Below, in pieces: positions 1 to 8,442 of a stretch of DNA of 64,000 bases. The number at the start of each line of letters is the position of its first letter. The first letter of the stretch is position 1. The DNA comes from Caldilineaceae bacterium (GTDB taxonomy: Bacteria; Chloroflexota; Anaerolineae; Caldilineales; Caldilineaceae): contig JAPKMW010000010.1 in assembly GCA_026645575.1 (NCBI GenBank), positions 62,001-126,000 on the forward strand, in the 5' to 3' direction. A program made the translations under genes and the position numbers. A model generated the notes under the pieces. It saw nothing but the letters and a program-made list of their open reading frames with translations. It did not search any database and was not told the origin of the DNA.

Positions 1-189
1 CCTAGCCACGGCGGCGTTCTGGCGCTCAATGATGCCTTTATTGACAGTATTCTGGAAGAAACGTTGACGCCAGAGTCGTGGCAAGACCGCGGCCCGTTGC
101 CCAATCATATTGATGGCTTGCGTCAAGCACAGGTGGTTATGGCGATTATTGAATCGAGTCGCTGCGGCGCCCCCGTGCGGGTTGGGTAG
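1..189 (+). CDS. Gfo/Idh/MocA family oxidoreductase, C-terminal end (partial)
   Basis: The frame is open from the first base of the window and stops with TAG at 187-189, giving the last 62 residues of a protein. The end reads GLRQAQVVMAIIESSRCGAP, the usual closing helix of Gfo/Idh/MocA NAD(P)-dependent oxidoreductases, in which the last helix packs on the C-terminal alpha/beta dimerisation domain. The Rossmann part lies outside the window, so substrate and cofactor cannot be judged. A hairpin follows at 248-317 and the next gene converges on it. Confidence 0.6.
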   Translation, partial: PSHGGVLALNDAFIDSILEETLTPESWQDRGPLPNHIDGLRQAQVVMAIIESSRCGAPVRVG

Positions 190-247
190 GCGGAAGCTGC
201 GTCAGGTGCGTTCGTTTTTGTGGCGAAACGTACCCTACCGCCAAGCA

Positions 248-317
248 CGCCGAGAGTGCAAAGGAATCGCGAAGCAGATCTAGAGAAAAACCTTTGCGAA
301 TCTTTGCACTCTTGGCG
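248..317. terminator. Hairpin between convergent genes
   Basis: The arms at 248-263 and 302-317 match at 15 of 16 bases (right arm ctttgcactcttggcg). It lies between a plus-strand gene ending at 189 and a minus-strand gene ending at 348, so it could end transcription from both sides. The sequence resembles a dispersed intergenic repeat rich in 'ctttgc' and 'ttggcg' words seen in many bacterial genomes. Confidence 0.5.
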
Positions 318-347
318 GTGATCAAGTGCTTTCGCAACAGCAACGCT

Positions 348-1259
348 CTAGGCAAAATGGTTGAGCCAGCACTGCTGCACATAGAGCTTGCGGAAGCCCA
401 TCGCCAGGTAGAACGGCTTATCGGTTGCGACATAGGCCACCGTCGCCCCCAGTTCGCCACAGCGGCGAATGCCTTCCAACACCGCCGCCGTACCTAAACC
501 CATGCGCCGGTAATCCGGGTCGGTTGCCACTGGTTCGACATAGCCAAAGCGGTTGACCGGTTCATACCACAAGCCGCTAAAGGCGACAAAATCCCTGTTG
601 GGCGCTTCGACGACAATGGTCAAATCCAGGCGAAAGTTGGGTCCAGACTGCATCCGTAAGCGCCCGGCGGGGCCATCGGCGGGCGGCTCGCCGGGGTGGT
701 TGAAGCCGCGCCAGAGAACCCGATCGGTTTTGACCAGATCATTGTCATCGGCCAGGCTTTTGAGGCGAAAGCCCGCAGGCAAACGAATGGGCGGGAAGGG
801 ATCAGGAATCACAAATTGCGACATGGGACGGTGCGAATCCGTCGCCAGGGTATAACCCCGTGCCTGTGCGATTTGGGCAAAGGGCGTGTCGAAGTCGTTG
901 ATAAAGGCTTTGAGGTAACGCCGCCCATCATGGGTCACGCTGGTAAACTGCTCTTCGGCGTAGCGTAACATGGCTTCTTTCAGATGTGTATAGGCCGGAT
1001 GGGTTTGAAAAAAGGCTTCGCCCAAACGCAACTCATACATGGTCACGCCGACGATGGCGCCGTTCTCTTCCCAGATGCCAATGCGTTGGGCGGCGTCGTC
1101 GTCGAACCAGGGATGGGTGTAGGCATACTCCCAGACGGGCTGAAACCAGTTGCCGTCGCGGTTTTCGGGTTGGTAGAGGGTGGATAAGAACGCACTAATG
1201 GCCGGGAAATCAACCGGGCCGGCGCAAGTGCGCATGGTGATTGTCATACTTGTTTTCAT
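348..1259 (-). CDS. GNAT family N-acetyltransferase
   Basis: This 303-residue protein has a C-terminal GNAT fold: GYVEPVATDPDYRRMGLGTA is the strand-4 and acetyl-CoA pyrophosphate loop (R/QxxGxG/A type), followed by VAYVATDKPFYLAMGFRKLY, the usual beta-5/alpha-4 end. The N-terminal half looks like a second, degenerate acetyltransferase lobe (IGIWEENGAIVGVTMYELRL). The ATG at 1259 is chosen because it overlaps the TGA of the upstream gene in an ATGA tetranucleotide, which implies translational coupling with the PAS/binding-protein chimera. The substrate is unknown. Confidence 0.8.
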   Translation of the reverse strand: MKTSMTITMRTCAGPVDFPAISAFLSTLYQPENRDGNWFQPVWEYAYTHPWFDDDAAQRIGIWEENGAIVGVTMYELRLGEAFFQTHPAYTHLKEAMLRYAEEQFTSVTHDGRRYLKAFINDFDTPFAQIAQARGYTLATDSHRPMSQFVIPDPFPPIRLPAGFRLKSLADDNDLVKTDRVLWRGFNHPGEPPADGPAGRLRMQSGPNFRLDLTIVVEAPNRDFVAFSGLWYEPVNRFGYVEPVATDPDYRRMGLGTAAVLEGIRRCGELGATVAYVATDKPFYLAMGFRKLYVQQCWLNHFA

Positions 1260-3034
1260 CCTACATATTTGGGATACAATTTTACCCGACACTCAGGACA
1301 GATGCTATGGCTGAAATGGGCATCCGAATGGTCGTGGATGTAGACTTCCACTTGATGCCAGTAGCCGTCATCATCGCGGATCTTTTTACAAGATGCACAA
1401 ATGGGCAACAAACCGCTTAATTTTTTGACCTGGGCCAATGCCTCTGTAAGCAACGCAATGGTCGCTTCCTTTTCCGCTTCTGCTCGACGCCGTTCGAGAT
1501 TTTCTCGCTGTAATTTAGCATACGCTTGCTGTAAATCCTTGGTGCGTGCATCGACCATCACTTCCAGTTGGGCGGCGTAGGCTTGGCGGGCTTCTTCCAC
1601 CTGTTTGCGCTGGGTGGCATCGCGAAAAGCGGCCGCAACGCCCAAGAAGCGCCCTAATTTATCATGAACTGGAAAGGTAATGGTATCGACCGGGATCGCC
1701 TCGCCATTGGCCTGGCGCAGGCGATGTTCTCCTTGCCAACTTCCGGAGATGCCTTCGATAATCGCAACCCGGCCGGCGACGCTAGCGGCAGTGGCCAGAT
1801 CAATGTGCTGATAGAGCGCCTGCCACCAGGCCAGATCCAGATCGACGGCAGGGTCAATGGTCGCCTGCGGGCCTGTGCCCAGTACCCCTGGCCCACCCAA
1901 GTAATCAACCACCGCATAGCCAGAGATCATCCCAGCCACGGTATTATCAAACCCAATATAACAGGCGATATTGACCCCTTCAATGGGTTCGAGTTGGTTA
2001 ACAACAATCACCGGAATGCCCGCCAGATTCGCCTTGTGGATGGCCTGCCGAATCACATCAAATTTGACTGTTGATAGGGCAATGACATCAACGCCTTCGG
2101 CAATATATTGTTCGATGATGGCGGCTGCGCTGGTATATTCAACCGCTGGATCGGGCGGGATGCGCGTGATAATTTCCAACGGAATGCCATGCCGACGGGC
2201 ATCGGCGGCAGCTTTGTTAAAATAAGCGGTTGCCGTCTGATAAACGCCCGTTTGCGCAACCTGAATCCAGCCAATCGTAATCTTGGCCGGCATGGCGCAA
2301 CCCGCCTTGATCGCCTCCCAATCAATCGGGGCTAGAGTAGGCGTTGGATAGAAGCGGAAAGCATTTTTCTGATACATCAGACGCGGGCGAATGTCGAAAG
2401 TCGGCGGGACCGGCTGCCCCAGGGCTAACATGACGCCAAACTGAGCGCCATACCAGCCCCAATCGGCAAACCCATGATGGGTCTCGGCCTGTAAAAGGCC
2501 CTCCGTCATCAGTTTGACCGATTCCGGCGTCACGTCATTGGAAAAGATTTTGACCTCGTCCAAGCGCCCGGCCGCTTGGACAGCCGCCAATGCGCCCAGG
2601 GCCATCTCACCGGAGGCAGCCCAGATCACATCCAACGTGCCGGGCGGGTTGGTGCGTAAGAATTTTTCGGCAGCCTTATAGCCGAGGTCGCGATTCCAGT
2701 TGGCGGCCAGCCGACCCACAATCTTGATATTCGGGAAGCGATCCACCACCTGGTAGAAGCCGCTTAGGCGGGCCACCGAAAAGAGACTGCCAATCTGGGT
2801 CGATTCGATGACCTCATCCAGCAGCGGGCGATCATCGGCAAACCAGAGTGAAGCCAAGGGTTGCCCAACAATGGTGCGACCCAACAGTTGGCTACAGGCG
2901 TAGTTGGCATAGGCAATGGTAAATTTGTCGTCACTCATTAAGATAGCGTCAACCGAATTAGCCACGAGATAAGGGAAAATCTCAACTCCCTGTTTTTGTA
3001 ATTGTTGAATGAAATTTTCTGTACTCGTGAACAC
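1256..3034 (-). CDS. PAS-domain signalling protein interrupted by a swapped-order periplasmic-binding-protein domain
   Basis: This 592-residue protein starts at GTG 3034, with GAGGAG at 3044-3049. No signal peptide is visible. Residues about 20-85 are the first half of a PAS domain (VDAILMSDDKFTIAYANYAC). Residues about 86-243 are the second half of a sugar-type periplasmic binding protein (SGFYQVVDRFPNIKIVGRL onward). Residues about 244-432 are its first half (ITIGWIQVAQTGVYQ to RVAIIEGISGS). Residues about 433-475 finish the PAS domain (VAAAFRDATQRKQVEEA). A coiled coil follows, then a Cys pair module with CASCKKIRDDDGYW and CPEC. The C-terminal module is common in PAS and response-regulator proteins. 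The domain order is abnormal and is discussed as a finding; misassembly is possible. Confidence 0.75.
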   Translation of the reverse strand: MFTSTENFIQQLQKQGVEIFPYLVANSVDAILMSDDKFTIAYANYACSQLLGRTIVGQPLASLWFADDRPLLDEVIESTQIGSLFSVARLSGFYQVVDRFPNIKIVGRLAANWNRDLGYKAAEKFLRTNPPGTLDVIWAASGEMALGALAAVQAAGRLDEVKIFSNDVTPESVKLMTEGLLQAETHHGFADWGWYGAQFGVMLALGQPVPPTFDIRPRLMYQKNAFRFYPTPTLAPIDWEAIKAGCAMPAKITIGWIQVAQTGVYQTATAYFNKAAADARRHGIPLEIITRIPPDPAVEYTSAAAIIEQYIAEGVDVIALSTVKFDVIRQAIHKANLAGIPVIVVNQLEPIEGVNIACYIGFDNTVAGMISGYAVVDYLGGPGVLGTGPQATIDPAVDLDLAWWQALYQHIDLATAASVAGRVAIIEGISGSWQGEHRLRQANGEAIPVDTITFPVHDKLGRFLGVAAAFRDATQRKQVEEARQAYAAQLEVMVDARTKDLQQAYAKLQRENLERRRAEAEKEATIALLTEALAQVKKLSGLLPICASCKKIRDDDGYWHQVEVYIHDHSDAHFSHSICPECRVKLYPKYVG

Positions 3035-3043
3035 GATGGTAAT

Positions 3044-3049
3044 CTCCTC
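3044..3049 (-). promoter_or_regulatory. Shine-Dalgarno site deciding the GTG start at 3034
   Basis: On the minus strand GAGGAG lies nine bases before GTG at 3034-3032. The frame is open further upstream to 3217, but that extension would run into the neighbouring DUF5946 gene and carries no recognisable domain, so this site fixes the start. Confidence 0.6.
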
Positions 3050-3117
3050 AGGGTATGGATGATGCGTCAGGCCAAGCCGTAACGTGAAGACTGCTCTCTT
3101 GACGATAGGCCAGTCGT

Positions 3118-3555
3118 CTATCGTTCCTGGCGGATGGCGGCAGCCCACGCACATACACGGTCCGCTGCGCCTTGGGGTTGATCCGGCAGATAGACATCCG
3201 CAATGGACATTGACCACAGGCGCAAAATTGGGTGTCGCTCGGCGGCTTTTTTCAACACACGCGTTTGCCCCTCGGCAAAGTGCGACACCCGCCGTCGTAG
3301 TTCCGCCACAGGTATGCCCCGATCCAGGTGATCGATCAACGCCGCTGCCAACCCAGTGATCGCTTCATCGGTGAATTGTGCCGGGTGTTGTAGGTTATAG
3401 GAGGCAACGGTGAGGAAATGTACAGCTAACAACGCCGGGTCTTGCCACTCCCAGGCTAACAACGCACCCAGTTGTTCCCAACAGCTTAGGCCATTGACCA
3501 GGGGCGCGCCACATTCGGGGCAGGTGCTGTTGGTTTGCTCTGCTGATTTGGTCAC
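3118..3555 (-). CDS. DUF5946 family protein
   Basis: This 145-residue protein starts with GTG. It has an N-terminal CPECGAPL knuckle that could bind a metal, then an all-helical body with the conserved sequence VASYNLQHPAQFTDEAI, which I recognise as the signature of the DUF5946 family found in actinobacteria and Chloroflexota. No function is established for the family. It lies 83 bases upstream of the PAS/binding-protein gene on the same strand. No clear ribosome binding site is visible before the GTG. Confidence 0.65.
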   Translation of the reverse strand: MTKSAEQTNSTCPECGAPLVNGLSCWEQLGALLAWEWQDPALLAVHFLTVASYNLQHPAQFTDEAITGLAAALIDHLDRGIPVAELRRRVSHFAEGQTRVLKKAAERHPILRLWSMSIADVYLPDQPQGAADRVCAWAAAIRQER

Positions 3556-3620
3556 TTTTGTTTCGATAATTCACTCATGATGTTGATACACTAAGATAAT
3601 CAGGGGTGGCACTTGGCCAA

Positions 3621-3690
3621 TATCACCGCGAATCATAGGATTAGCGAATCACGCCAGGTTAATTCGCTAATCCTATGATTCGCGGTGATA
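3621..3690. repeat. Perfect 29-bp inverted repeat (hairpin)
   Basis: The arms 3621-3649 and 3662-3690 are perfect reverse complements, with a 12-base loop at 3650-3661. It sits between two minus-strand genes, just downstream of the MDMPI-like gene, and may end its transcript. No T-run follows, so it may instead be a dispersed palindromic repeat. Confidence 0.75.
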
Positions 3691-3725
3691 GGTGGCTGTC
3701 GCCGTCAACTAACTGCATAAGGCGG

Positions 3726-4574
3726 CTATGCCATCATCGACACCATCAACAAAAGGCCCCGCGCCAGGGCGACATCGCCTTCGGTTTGCATTTGCTCACC
3801 GGCGACTGTTGGGCTAACTCCTTTGGTAAACAAACGCCAAGCCAAATCCTGGTCGAGACGGGCGCTGGCGACGACATTGGGTGCGCGACCAACAAACAAC
3901 TGCCAGCGCTGATCCTGTCGCAGCAGTGACCAATCACCGCCGGCTTCACCCGTAACCTGGACATGGATGGCGGCGCCGTCTGGCGCGTTGACCTCCCGAT
4001 AGGTATGGGGCAACGCCCGCAAAAAGGTATCCAGCACCGGCAAGAGCCACTGACGCTGGTCAAGTAGCGGTGCGCCTACTGCTTCGCGAATATGTTGCTG
4101 GTGCAGCCACTTTTCGGTGTACTCTCTGGCAATGTCAAACCAGTTGGATGAATGCGTCTCGCCGGCCCAGGCGACGCCAATGCGACTGGGCGCAAGCGGT
4201 GGCAATGTTTTGAAGTAATGATAGAGTTGTTCGTCGGTGGTTGCCAGAAAGTCAATCAAGAGCGGTGGGCTAAGACGGCGGGCCAGCGTGACCCATTCGG
4301 CATTGCGTTGATCAATATAAGCAACCTGCTCGGCGTACTCACTGGGAAATGGTCGCGGGTCGCGCAGGGTATGTTGATCCCGTCCAAAGGATAAACGCCC
4401 CACATTGCCGCCCCACAAATGCGCCACAACATCCTGCACCGACCAGCCGGCGCAAGCGGTGGCGTTGTTCCAAGCCGAACGGGGCAAGGCCTTGAGCAGT
4501 CCCAGTAACTCGGCGCTTAAGCCGGGAAACAGATCGGTGGTATGGATCGGTTCTACCGCTTTCAGCTCATTCAT
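3726..4574 (-). CDS. Maleylpyruvate isomerase family (MDMPI/DinB-like) protein
   Basis: This 282-residue protein has the N-terminal four-helix DinB/MDMPI domain, with the typical TACAGWSVQDVVAHLWGG stretch; the His in VVAHL is one of the expected metal ligands. The C-terminal part (VTGEAGGDWSLLRQ...WRLFTKG) matches the SCP2-like MDMPI C-terminal domain. Members of this family (TIGR03083 type) are described as mycothiol-dependent enzymes, but Chloroflexota are not known mycothiol makers, so the thiol partner is uncertain. ATG 4574 is chosen because GAGAAGG precedes it by five bases. Confidence 0.75.
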   Translation of the reverse strand: MNELKAVEPIHTTDLFPGLSAELLGLLKALPRSAWNNATACAGWSVQDVVAHLWGGNVGRLSFGRDQHTLRDPRPFPSEYAEQVAYIDQRNAEWVTLARRLSPPLLIDFLATTDEQLYHYFKTLPPLAPSRIGVAWAGETHSSNWFDIAREYTEKWLHQQHIREAVGAPLLDQRQWLLPVLDTFLRALPHTYREVNAPDGAAIHVQVTGEAGGDWSLLRQDQRWQLFVGRAPNVVASARLDQDLAWRLFTKGVSPTVAGEQMQTEGDVALARGLLLMVSMMA

Positions 4575-4626
4575 CCGCGCCTTCTCGTTTTCTTGGTTCA
4601 ACCGGAACTCAGGTGACCAGTATACA

Positions 4627-4685
4627 ATCTTCCGGGAAGGTCCACCTTGTTGACCTCATGAGCGGGCCAAACCTTCCCGGAAGAT
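4627..4685. repeat. 15-bp perfect inverted repeat
   Basis: The arms atcttccgggaaggt (4627-4641) and its reverse complement (4671-4685) flank a 29-base loop. It lies in the gap between the MBL-fold gene and the MDMPI-like gene, both on the minus strand. Confidence 0.65.
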
Positions 4686-4723
4686 GGCCTGTCAGGCTCA
4701 TGTCTTCCTAATGAACCGTTCTC

Positions 4724-5566
4724 TCAAAGGTCAATGACCAGTAAATCCGTACCAACACTGAGCATACTCTGGTAGCTCCTGCGCACATCATCGATCATCG
4801 ATTGTATCAGGTCGGGAGATTTTGGTCGAATATGGGTCAGCACCAATTGCTTCACGCCATTACGCGCTGCAATCTGGCCGACAGCGCCGGCGGCGGCAAT
4901 GATATGAGTCGCCATGCGTACAAAAGCCGGCGTCGTCAGTTCCGCATCGGCCAGATAGCAACAGTGGATCAGGCAGTCGGCGTTGTGGGCCAGTTGATCC
5001 AATCCAGGGCAGTCGATGGTGTCGCCGCTAATGGCAATGACTTTGTTTTCCGCTTCAAGGCGATAGCCCAGACAGGGCCATTCTGCCCGTGTCAAACCTA
5101 GGCTGTGACCGTGATCAACCGGCGCAGCGAACACCCGATAGGCGCCGGTGTCACAAACCAACCCCGTGCTGACCTCAAGCACTTGTACGAGGTCGCGAAT
5201 ATCAACCGTATCATCAGCCATAAACAGGGTAAACGCAATATCCCTGGCATAAACCTGTGTCAACAGCGCCGTTACAATGGCGGCTGTTCCTGGCGGGCCA
5301 TAAATCGGCAATGGCGTTTTGCGACCATTGTGCCAGGCCGTCAATAGAAACTCACCCAGGTTGCCGATGTGGTCATAGTGGTGATGGGTGATGAAGAGCG
5401 CGTCCACGCTTTGGGGCGGTGTCCCTGCTTGCAACAGTTGTGTGGTTACACCGCGACCGGCATCGAAAAGCAATTTCTGACCATCAACGTCAATCAACAG
5501 GGATGAGTGCTGTCGCAGTGGGTCGATGACCGGCGTGCCGGTGCCAAGCAATGTAATTCGGATCAT
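4724..5566 (-). CDS. MBL-fold metallo-hydrolase (RNase Z-like)
   Basis: This 280-residue protein starts with MIRITLLGTGTPVID, the first strand of the RNase Z/arylsulfatase branch of the metallo-beta-lactamase fold. Metal ligands are visible in FITHHHYDHIGNL (HxHxDH), in the aspartate of ISGDTID, and in the late His of VLTHIRP. The exosite arm of true RNase Z is not evident and there is no tRNA context, so it is best called a hydrolase of unknown substrate. No good ribosome binding site is seen before the ATG. Confidence 0.8.
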   Translation of the reverse strand: MIRITLLGTGTPVIDPLRQHSSLLIDVDGQKLLFDAGRGVTTQLLQAGTPPQSVDALFITHHHYDHIGNLGEFLLTAWHNGRKTPLPIYGPPGTAAIVTALLTQVYARDIAFTLFMADDTVDIRDLVQVLEVSTGLVCDTGAYRVFAAPVDHGHSLGLTRAEWPCLGYRLEAENKVIAISGDTIDCPGLDQLAHNADCLIHCCYLADAELTTPAFVRMATHIIAAAGAVGQIAARNGVKQLVLTHIRPKSPDLIQSMIDDVRRSYQSMLSVGTDLLVIDL

Positions 5567-5643
5567 GGAATCTATTCAACTCATGTTACACCAACGATCG
5601 ACGGTCGTCGCTACGTGGACGTCTAAACATAAGTTCTCGCTTT

Positions 5644-5702
5644 GCTCACGGCGAGTCCGTGACTCGCAACCAACTGGGGCGAGTCACGGACTCGCCGTGA
5701 GC
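5644..5702. repeat. 24-bp perfect inverted repeat containing gtccgtgac
   Basis: The arms 5644-5667 and 5679-5702 are perfect reverse complements with an 11-base loop. They contain the words gtccgtgac and gtcacggac, which recur in hairpins at 36459-36502 and 62539-62585 and in a partial form near 37060. It follows the Gfo/Idh/MocA gene that ends at 5741 on the minus strand. Confidence 0.8.
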
Positions 5703-5740
5703 GTAGTTTGTTTTTATACTCGAATCAGATAGACGCTCAC

Positions 5741-6907
5741 TTACGCGTTCTGATGCCAGGACATGCCCTCGCCGCGCACCAGTTTGGCGCGGGTTTCGTA
5801 GCGGCCCGGCCATTCCACCGGCAGGTCGCCGCTATCGACCATGAGTTTCAGCGGATTGACTTTGGTCTTGAGCGGCAAATAGATCCGTTGCCGTTTGCGT
5901 GCCGACTCAAAGAGCGCCATCATGATCTCTTGCACGGCTCGCGCTCGGTCAGCCCCGCTAATGGGGTTGGTGACACGACCTTCGACCCAATCGATGGCTT
6001 CCTGGCATTGGTGGCTCCAGCAATCATACCAGGGCGCTTCGACCTGTTGCCAACCGTTGGAGGAAGCGTTGAGGTAACGCACGGTGCCGATCTCATAGTT
6101 GTAGCGAGCCGAGGGGATTTCAGGCATATACATGGGGGCGTCCGACGGAATCATGTCGTCGGGGTGGTGGGTGGTGTCAAATTCCATGATGCCCTCAGTA
6201 CCGATGACGCGACAACCCTGCCCCAGCCCGCGCACGAGGTTGCCCTGGATCAAGATCGTGGCGCCGTTACTACAGCCGACTACCCCCAGACAGGCATCTT
6301 CCGCCGGCAAGCCGCGCTCGACGACATCGGTGGTGCGCTCGACGGCGCCCATGACCCATTCGACGCGCGGTTCATCCATCAAGAAGAGCGCCAGCCGGAT
6401 GTTATGCGAGTTGGTATTGAGGAGATTGCCGCCATCATCTAACTGGATTTGGGTGATTTTGCCGATGGCGCCTTGGCGGATCATTTCGCGCGCTTTCATC
6501 CAGGTGGCGTGGTGGGGGCGTTGAAAGGCGATGATCAGCTTGACATTGTTGCGGGCGCAAGCGGTCAACATGGCGTCGGCTTCGCCTAGATCAACGGCCA
6601 TCGGCTTTTGGCAGATGATCGCCTTGGGTCGGCGGGCCGCGGCGGCGATGACCATCTCGGCATGTTGTTGATGCCACGAGCAGACATCCACAAAGTCGGG
6701 GCGCTCCTTGTCGAGCATTTCGCGATAGTCGGCGTAGCGATGTTCCTCGCCAACGTTGAAAAAGTCGCCAAACTCGCGGCGGGCGTCGGGGTTGGTATCG
6801 GCAAGCGCGCCGATGGCGGTGGGCTGGCCGGGAACCCCCAACCAGCCACGGGCATGGACGCGCGCAATGACGCCGCAAGCGATGATCGCGGTACGGTATT
6901 GAGACAT
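5741..6907 (-). CDS. Gfo/Idh/MocA family oxidoreductase
   Basis: This 388-residue protein has an N-terminal Rossmann fold (YRTAIIACGVIARVHARGW) and the family's CQKPMAVDLGEAD motif, equivalent to the EKP motif with Gln in place of Glu; the Lys is the expected catalytic residue. The C-terminal domain contains DDGGNLLNTNSHNIRLALFL, in which the His is in the usual active-site place. Such enzymes oxidise or reduce sugars and related polyols with NAD(P). GAGGAAG lies six bases before the ATG. A second family member ends at position 189, so the region may have a sugar-catabolic background. Confidence 0.85.
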   Translation of the reverse strand: MSQYRTAIIACGVIARVHARGWLGVPGQPTAIGALADTNPDARREFGDFFNVGEEHRYADYREMLDKERPDFVDVCSWHQQHAEMVIAAAARRPKAIICQKPMAVDLGEADAMLTACARNNVKLIIAFQRPHHATWMKAREMIRQGAIGKITQIQLDDGGNLLNTNSHNIRLALFLMDEPRVEWVMGAVERTTDVVERGLPAEDACLGVVGCSNGATILIQGNLVRGLGQGCRVIGTEGIMEFDTTHHPDDMIPSDAPMYMPEIPSARYNYEIGTVRYLNASSNGWQQVEAPWYDCWSHQCQEAIDWVEGRVTNPISGADRARAVQEIMMALFESARKRQRIYLPLKTKVNPLKLMVDSGDLPVEWPGRYETRAKLVRGEGMSWHQNA

Positions 6908-7040
6908 GGTAGCTTCCTCATTCTAGTGTGTTTATTAGCCTGGGGGGCAGGCGATGGTTACGGATGATGTATAGTTTACCATGTGCCGCTCTGTTCTACA
7001 ATCACGCTTTTTCGTTCCTCACCCCTAGCATGGCGTTGAT

Positions 7041-7661
7041 TCAACTGCCTGCCTCCCACCAGTGGGTTGCAGCGGCAAGGGGGGTAGGCTCAAGACGCTT
7101 GCGTTCGACCCAAGCCACCAACCTGCGCAATGTTTCATCCGTGGTCAGGCGTGTAGTGTCCAGCAGATCAACCTGCCAGCGGGGATCACCCTGTTGCCAA
7201 CTGCGCCAGCGATCATAGCGATGGGTGGCCGGGCCATTGCCGGTGATGACATGGGGTTCCCATTGCGGATCCCAGGCGTGTACACGATGCCAGGCGGCCC
7301 AATTGAGCAGATGTTGAGACGGCGGCCAATTGGGGTCGATGCCACGGGATCGCAGTCGCATCACCCGCACCTGGTCGGCGCAATCCAACACACAAGCCGT
7401 AATGCCCGCCAACTGGGGCGCTGAGGGACAAGCCAACAGTTCACCCAGCGGTGAATTGGAAGTCAAGAGGAAATCATCGCCGGCTTGTTGCGCCAAGAGG
7501 GCGTCGGTCACCCACTGTTCCAACTGGGCGCAACGTTCCTCACCGGTGGTCGCCACCCGCTCGTCGGCGTCATGACATCTCACCCGTGACAACAAGGCTG
7601 GCAAACGACGAACAAGGGTCGTTTTACCAGAGGCGGCGCTGCCACTAATCAGAAAAAACAT
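7041..7661 (-). CDS. P-loop NTPase, predicted small kinase
   Basis: This 206-residue protein starts at ATG 7661, after AAGGAG. The Walker A motif is GSAASGKTT at residues about 6-14. It continues with HDADE at a position where a kinase acceptor or Walker B residue is expected, and with a lid-like segment rich in Arg (RVMRLRSRGI). The size and layout fit the AAA_33/zeta-toxin-like or gluconate-kinase-like nucleotide kinases. The substrate cannot be inferred. It follows the expansin-like gene on the same strand by 18 bases and is probably cotranscribed. Confidence 0.65.
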   Translation of the reverse strand: MFFLISGSAASGKTTLVRRLPALLSRVRCHDADERVATTGEERCAQLEQWVTDALLAQQAGDDFLLTSNSPLGELLACPSAPQLAGITACVLDCADQVRVMRLRSRGIDPNWPPSQHLLNWAAWHRVHAWDPQWEPHVITGNGPATHRYDRWRSWQQGDPRWQVDLLDTTRLTTDETLRRLVAWVERKRLEPTPLAAATHWWEAGS

Positions 7662-7679
7662 CGGCTCTCCTTGTAGCAA

Positions 7680-8432
7680 TTAGGGTCCTGGCGGAAACTG
7701 GGCGCTACCGTCGATGGTGCCATTCTCGCGGTGGGGAATGCCGCTATCGGTCAACACATTGCCATAGGCGTCAGTCACTCGGAATTGATATGGCCCTGGC
7801 CCCATGCCGGGATTGGTCTGGACAAAGTAGTTGTAATCGGTGCGCGGAACCGTAATCCACTGACTGCCATTGTGGTACTCAAATTTCGCAATTGGGTTGC
7901 GATGGTTGCGAATTTGGACGGCAGTCCACCACTGATTGCTGCCGTCTTTGAAGTGATAACGGATCGGCCCCATCAACGCTGGGCTGACCACCTGCCAGGT
8001 GATGGAAACTCGACCTTGGATCGGCTCGGCAATCTGTTGGAACGCCTCCTGGCTCAGATCGAGGTGACCGGCTCTGCACTCTGGACAGAGATCAACAATG
8101 CGCACCGTGACGCTACCCTTGGGACCGTTGACCACCACATAGGCGCCACAGACGGCAGCATTGTTGTACTCGTCGGCATTCATGGCCGCGACCATCAAAT
8201 CCTCTGGTGACGGGTCAAAGAGACAAGCGCCGGCGCCAGTCGCGCCGTAAAAAGTGGCAATGCCCTGGTGAATCGGGTTGCCAGCGCTGGGGCGCATGAT
8301 GATGGGCAGCCAGACCGTTGATGCTGGTGTCCCTTGTGCGTTGACTGGTGCGCCGGACAACAAGGCAAGACAGAGGGTGAAGAGAGCGACGGCGTGTAGT
8401 CGTGGTAAACGTCCGATCATTGCGTTGCTCAT
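7680..8432 (-). CDS. Secreted expansin-like protein (EXLX1 type)
   Basis: The 250-residue product begins with a signal peptide (ALFTLCLALLSGAPVNAQ). Mature residues show STVWLPIIMR, then the double-psi beta-barrel domain (GIATFYGATGAGACLF, VRIVDLCPECRAGHLDLS), in which the Asp of DLCPEC and DLS are the residues expected in bacterial expansins. The C-terminal half (YHFKDGSNQWWTAVQIRNH) fits the CBM63-like cellulose-binding domain with surface aromatics. Bacterial expansins loosen cell-wall polysaccharide without hydrolysis. The start is uncertain: ATG 8432 or ATG 8420. The motif WLPIIMR resembles the C-terminal tag of other secreted proteins here. Confidence 0.8.
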   Translation of the reverse strand: MSNAMIGRLPRLHAVALFTLCLALLSGAPVNAQGTPASTVWLPIIMRPSAGNPIHQGIATFYGATGAGACLFDPSPEDLMVAAMNADEYNNAAVCGAYVVVNGPKGSVTVRIVDLCPECRAGHLDLSQEAFQQIAEPIQGRVSITWQVVSPALMGPIRYHFKDGSNQWWTAVQIRNHRNPIAKFEYHNGSQWITVPRTDYNYFVQTNPGMGPGPYQFRVTDAYGNVLTDSGIPHRENGTIDGSAQFPPGP

Positions 8433-8442
8433 TGGACGTTGC

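Noticed and set aside
3032..3217. Longer N-terminus for the PAS/binding-protein chimera
   Set aside because: The extension overlaps the DUF5946 gene, has no domain, and a good ribosome binding site precedes GTG 3034.
5708..6442. Plus-strand open frame of 244 codons
   Set aside because: It is antisense to the Gfo/Idh/MocA gene, starts within a hairpin region, and has no domain.
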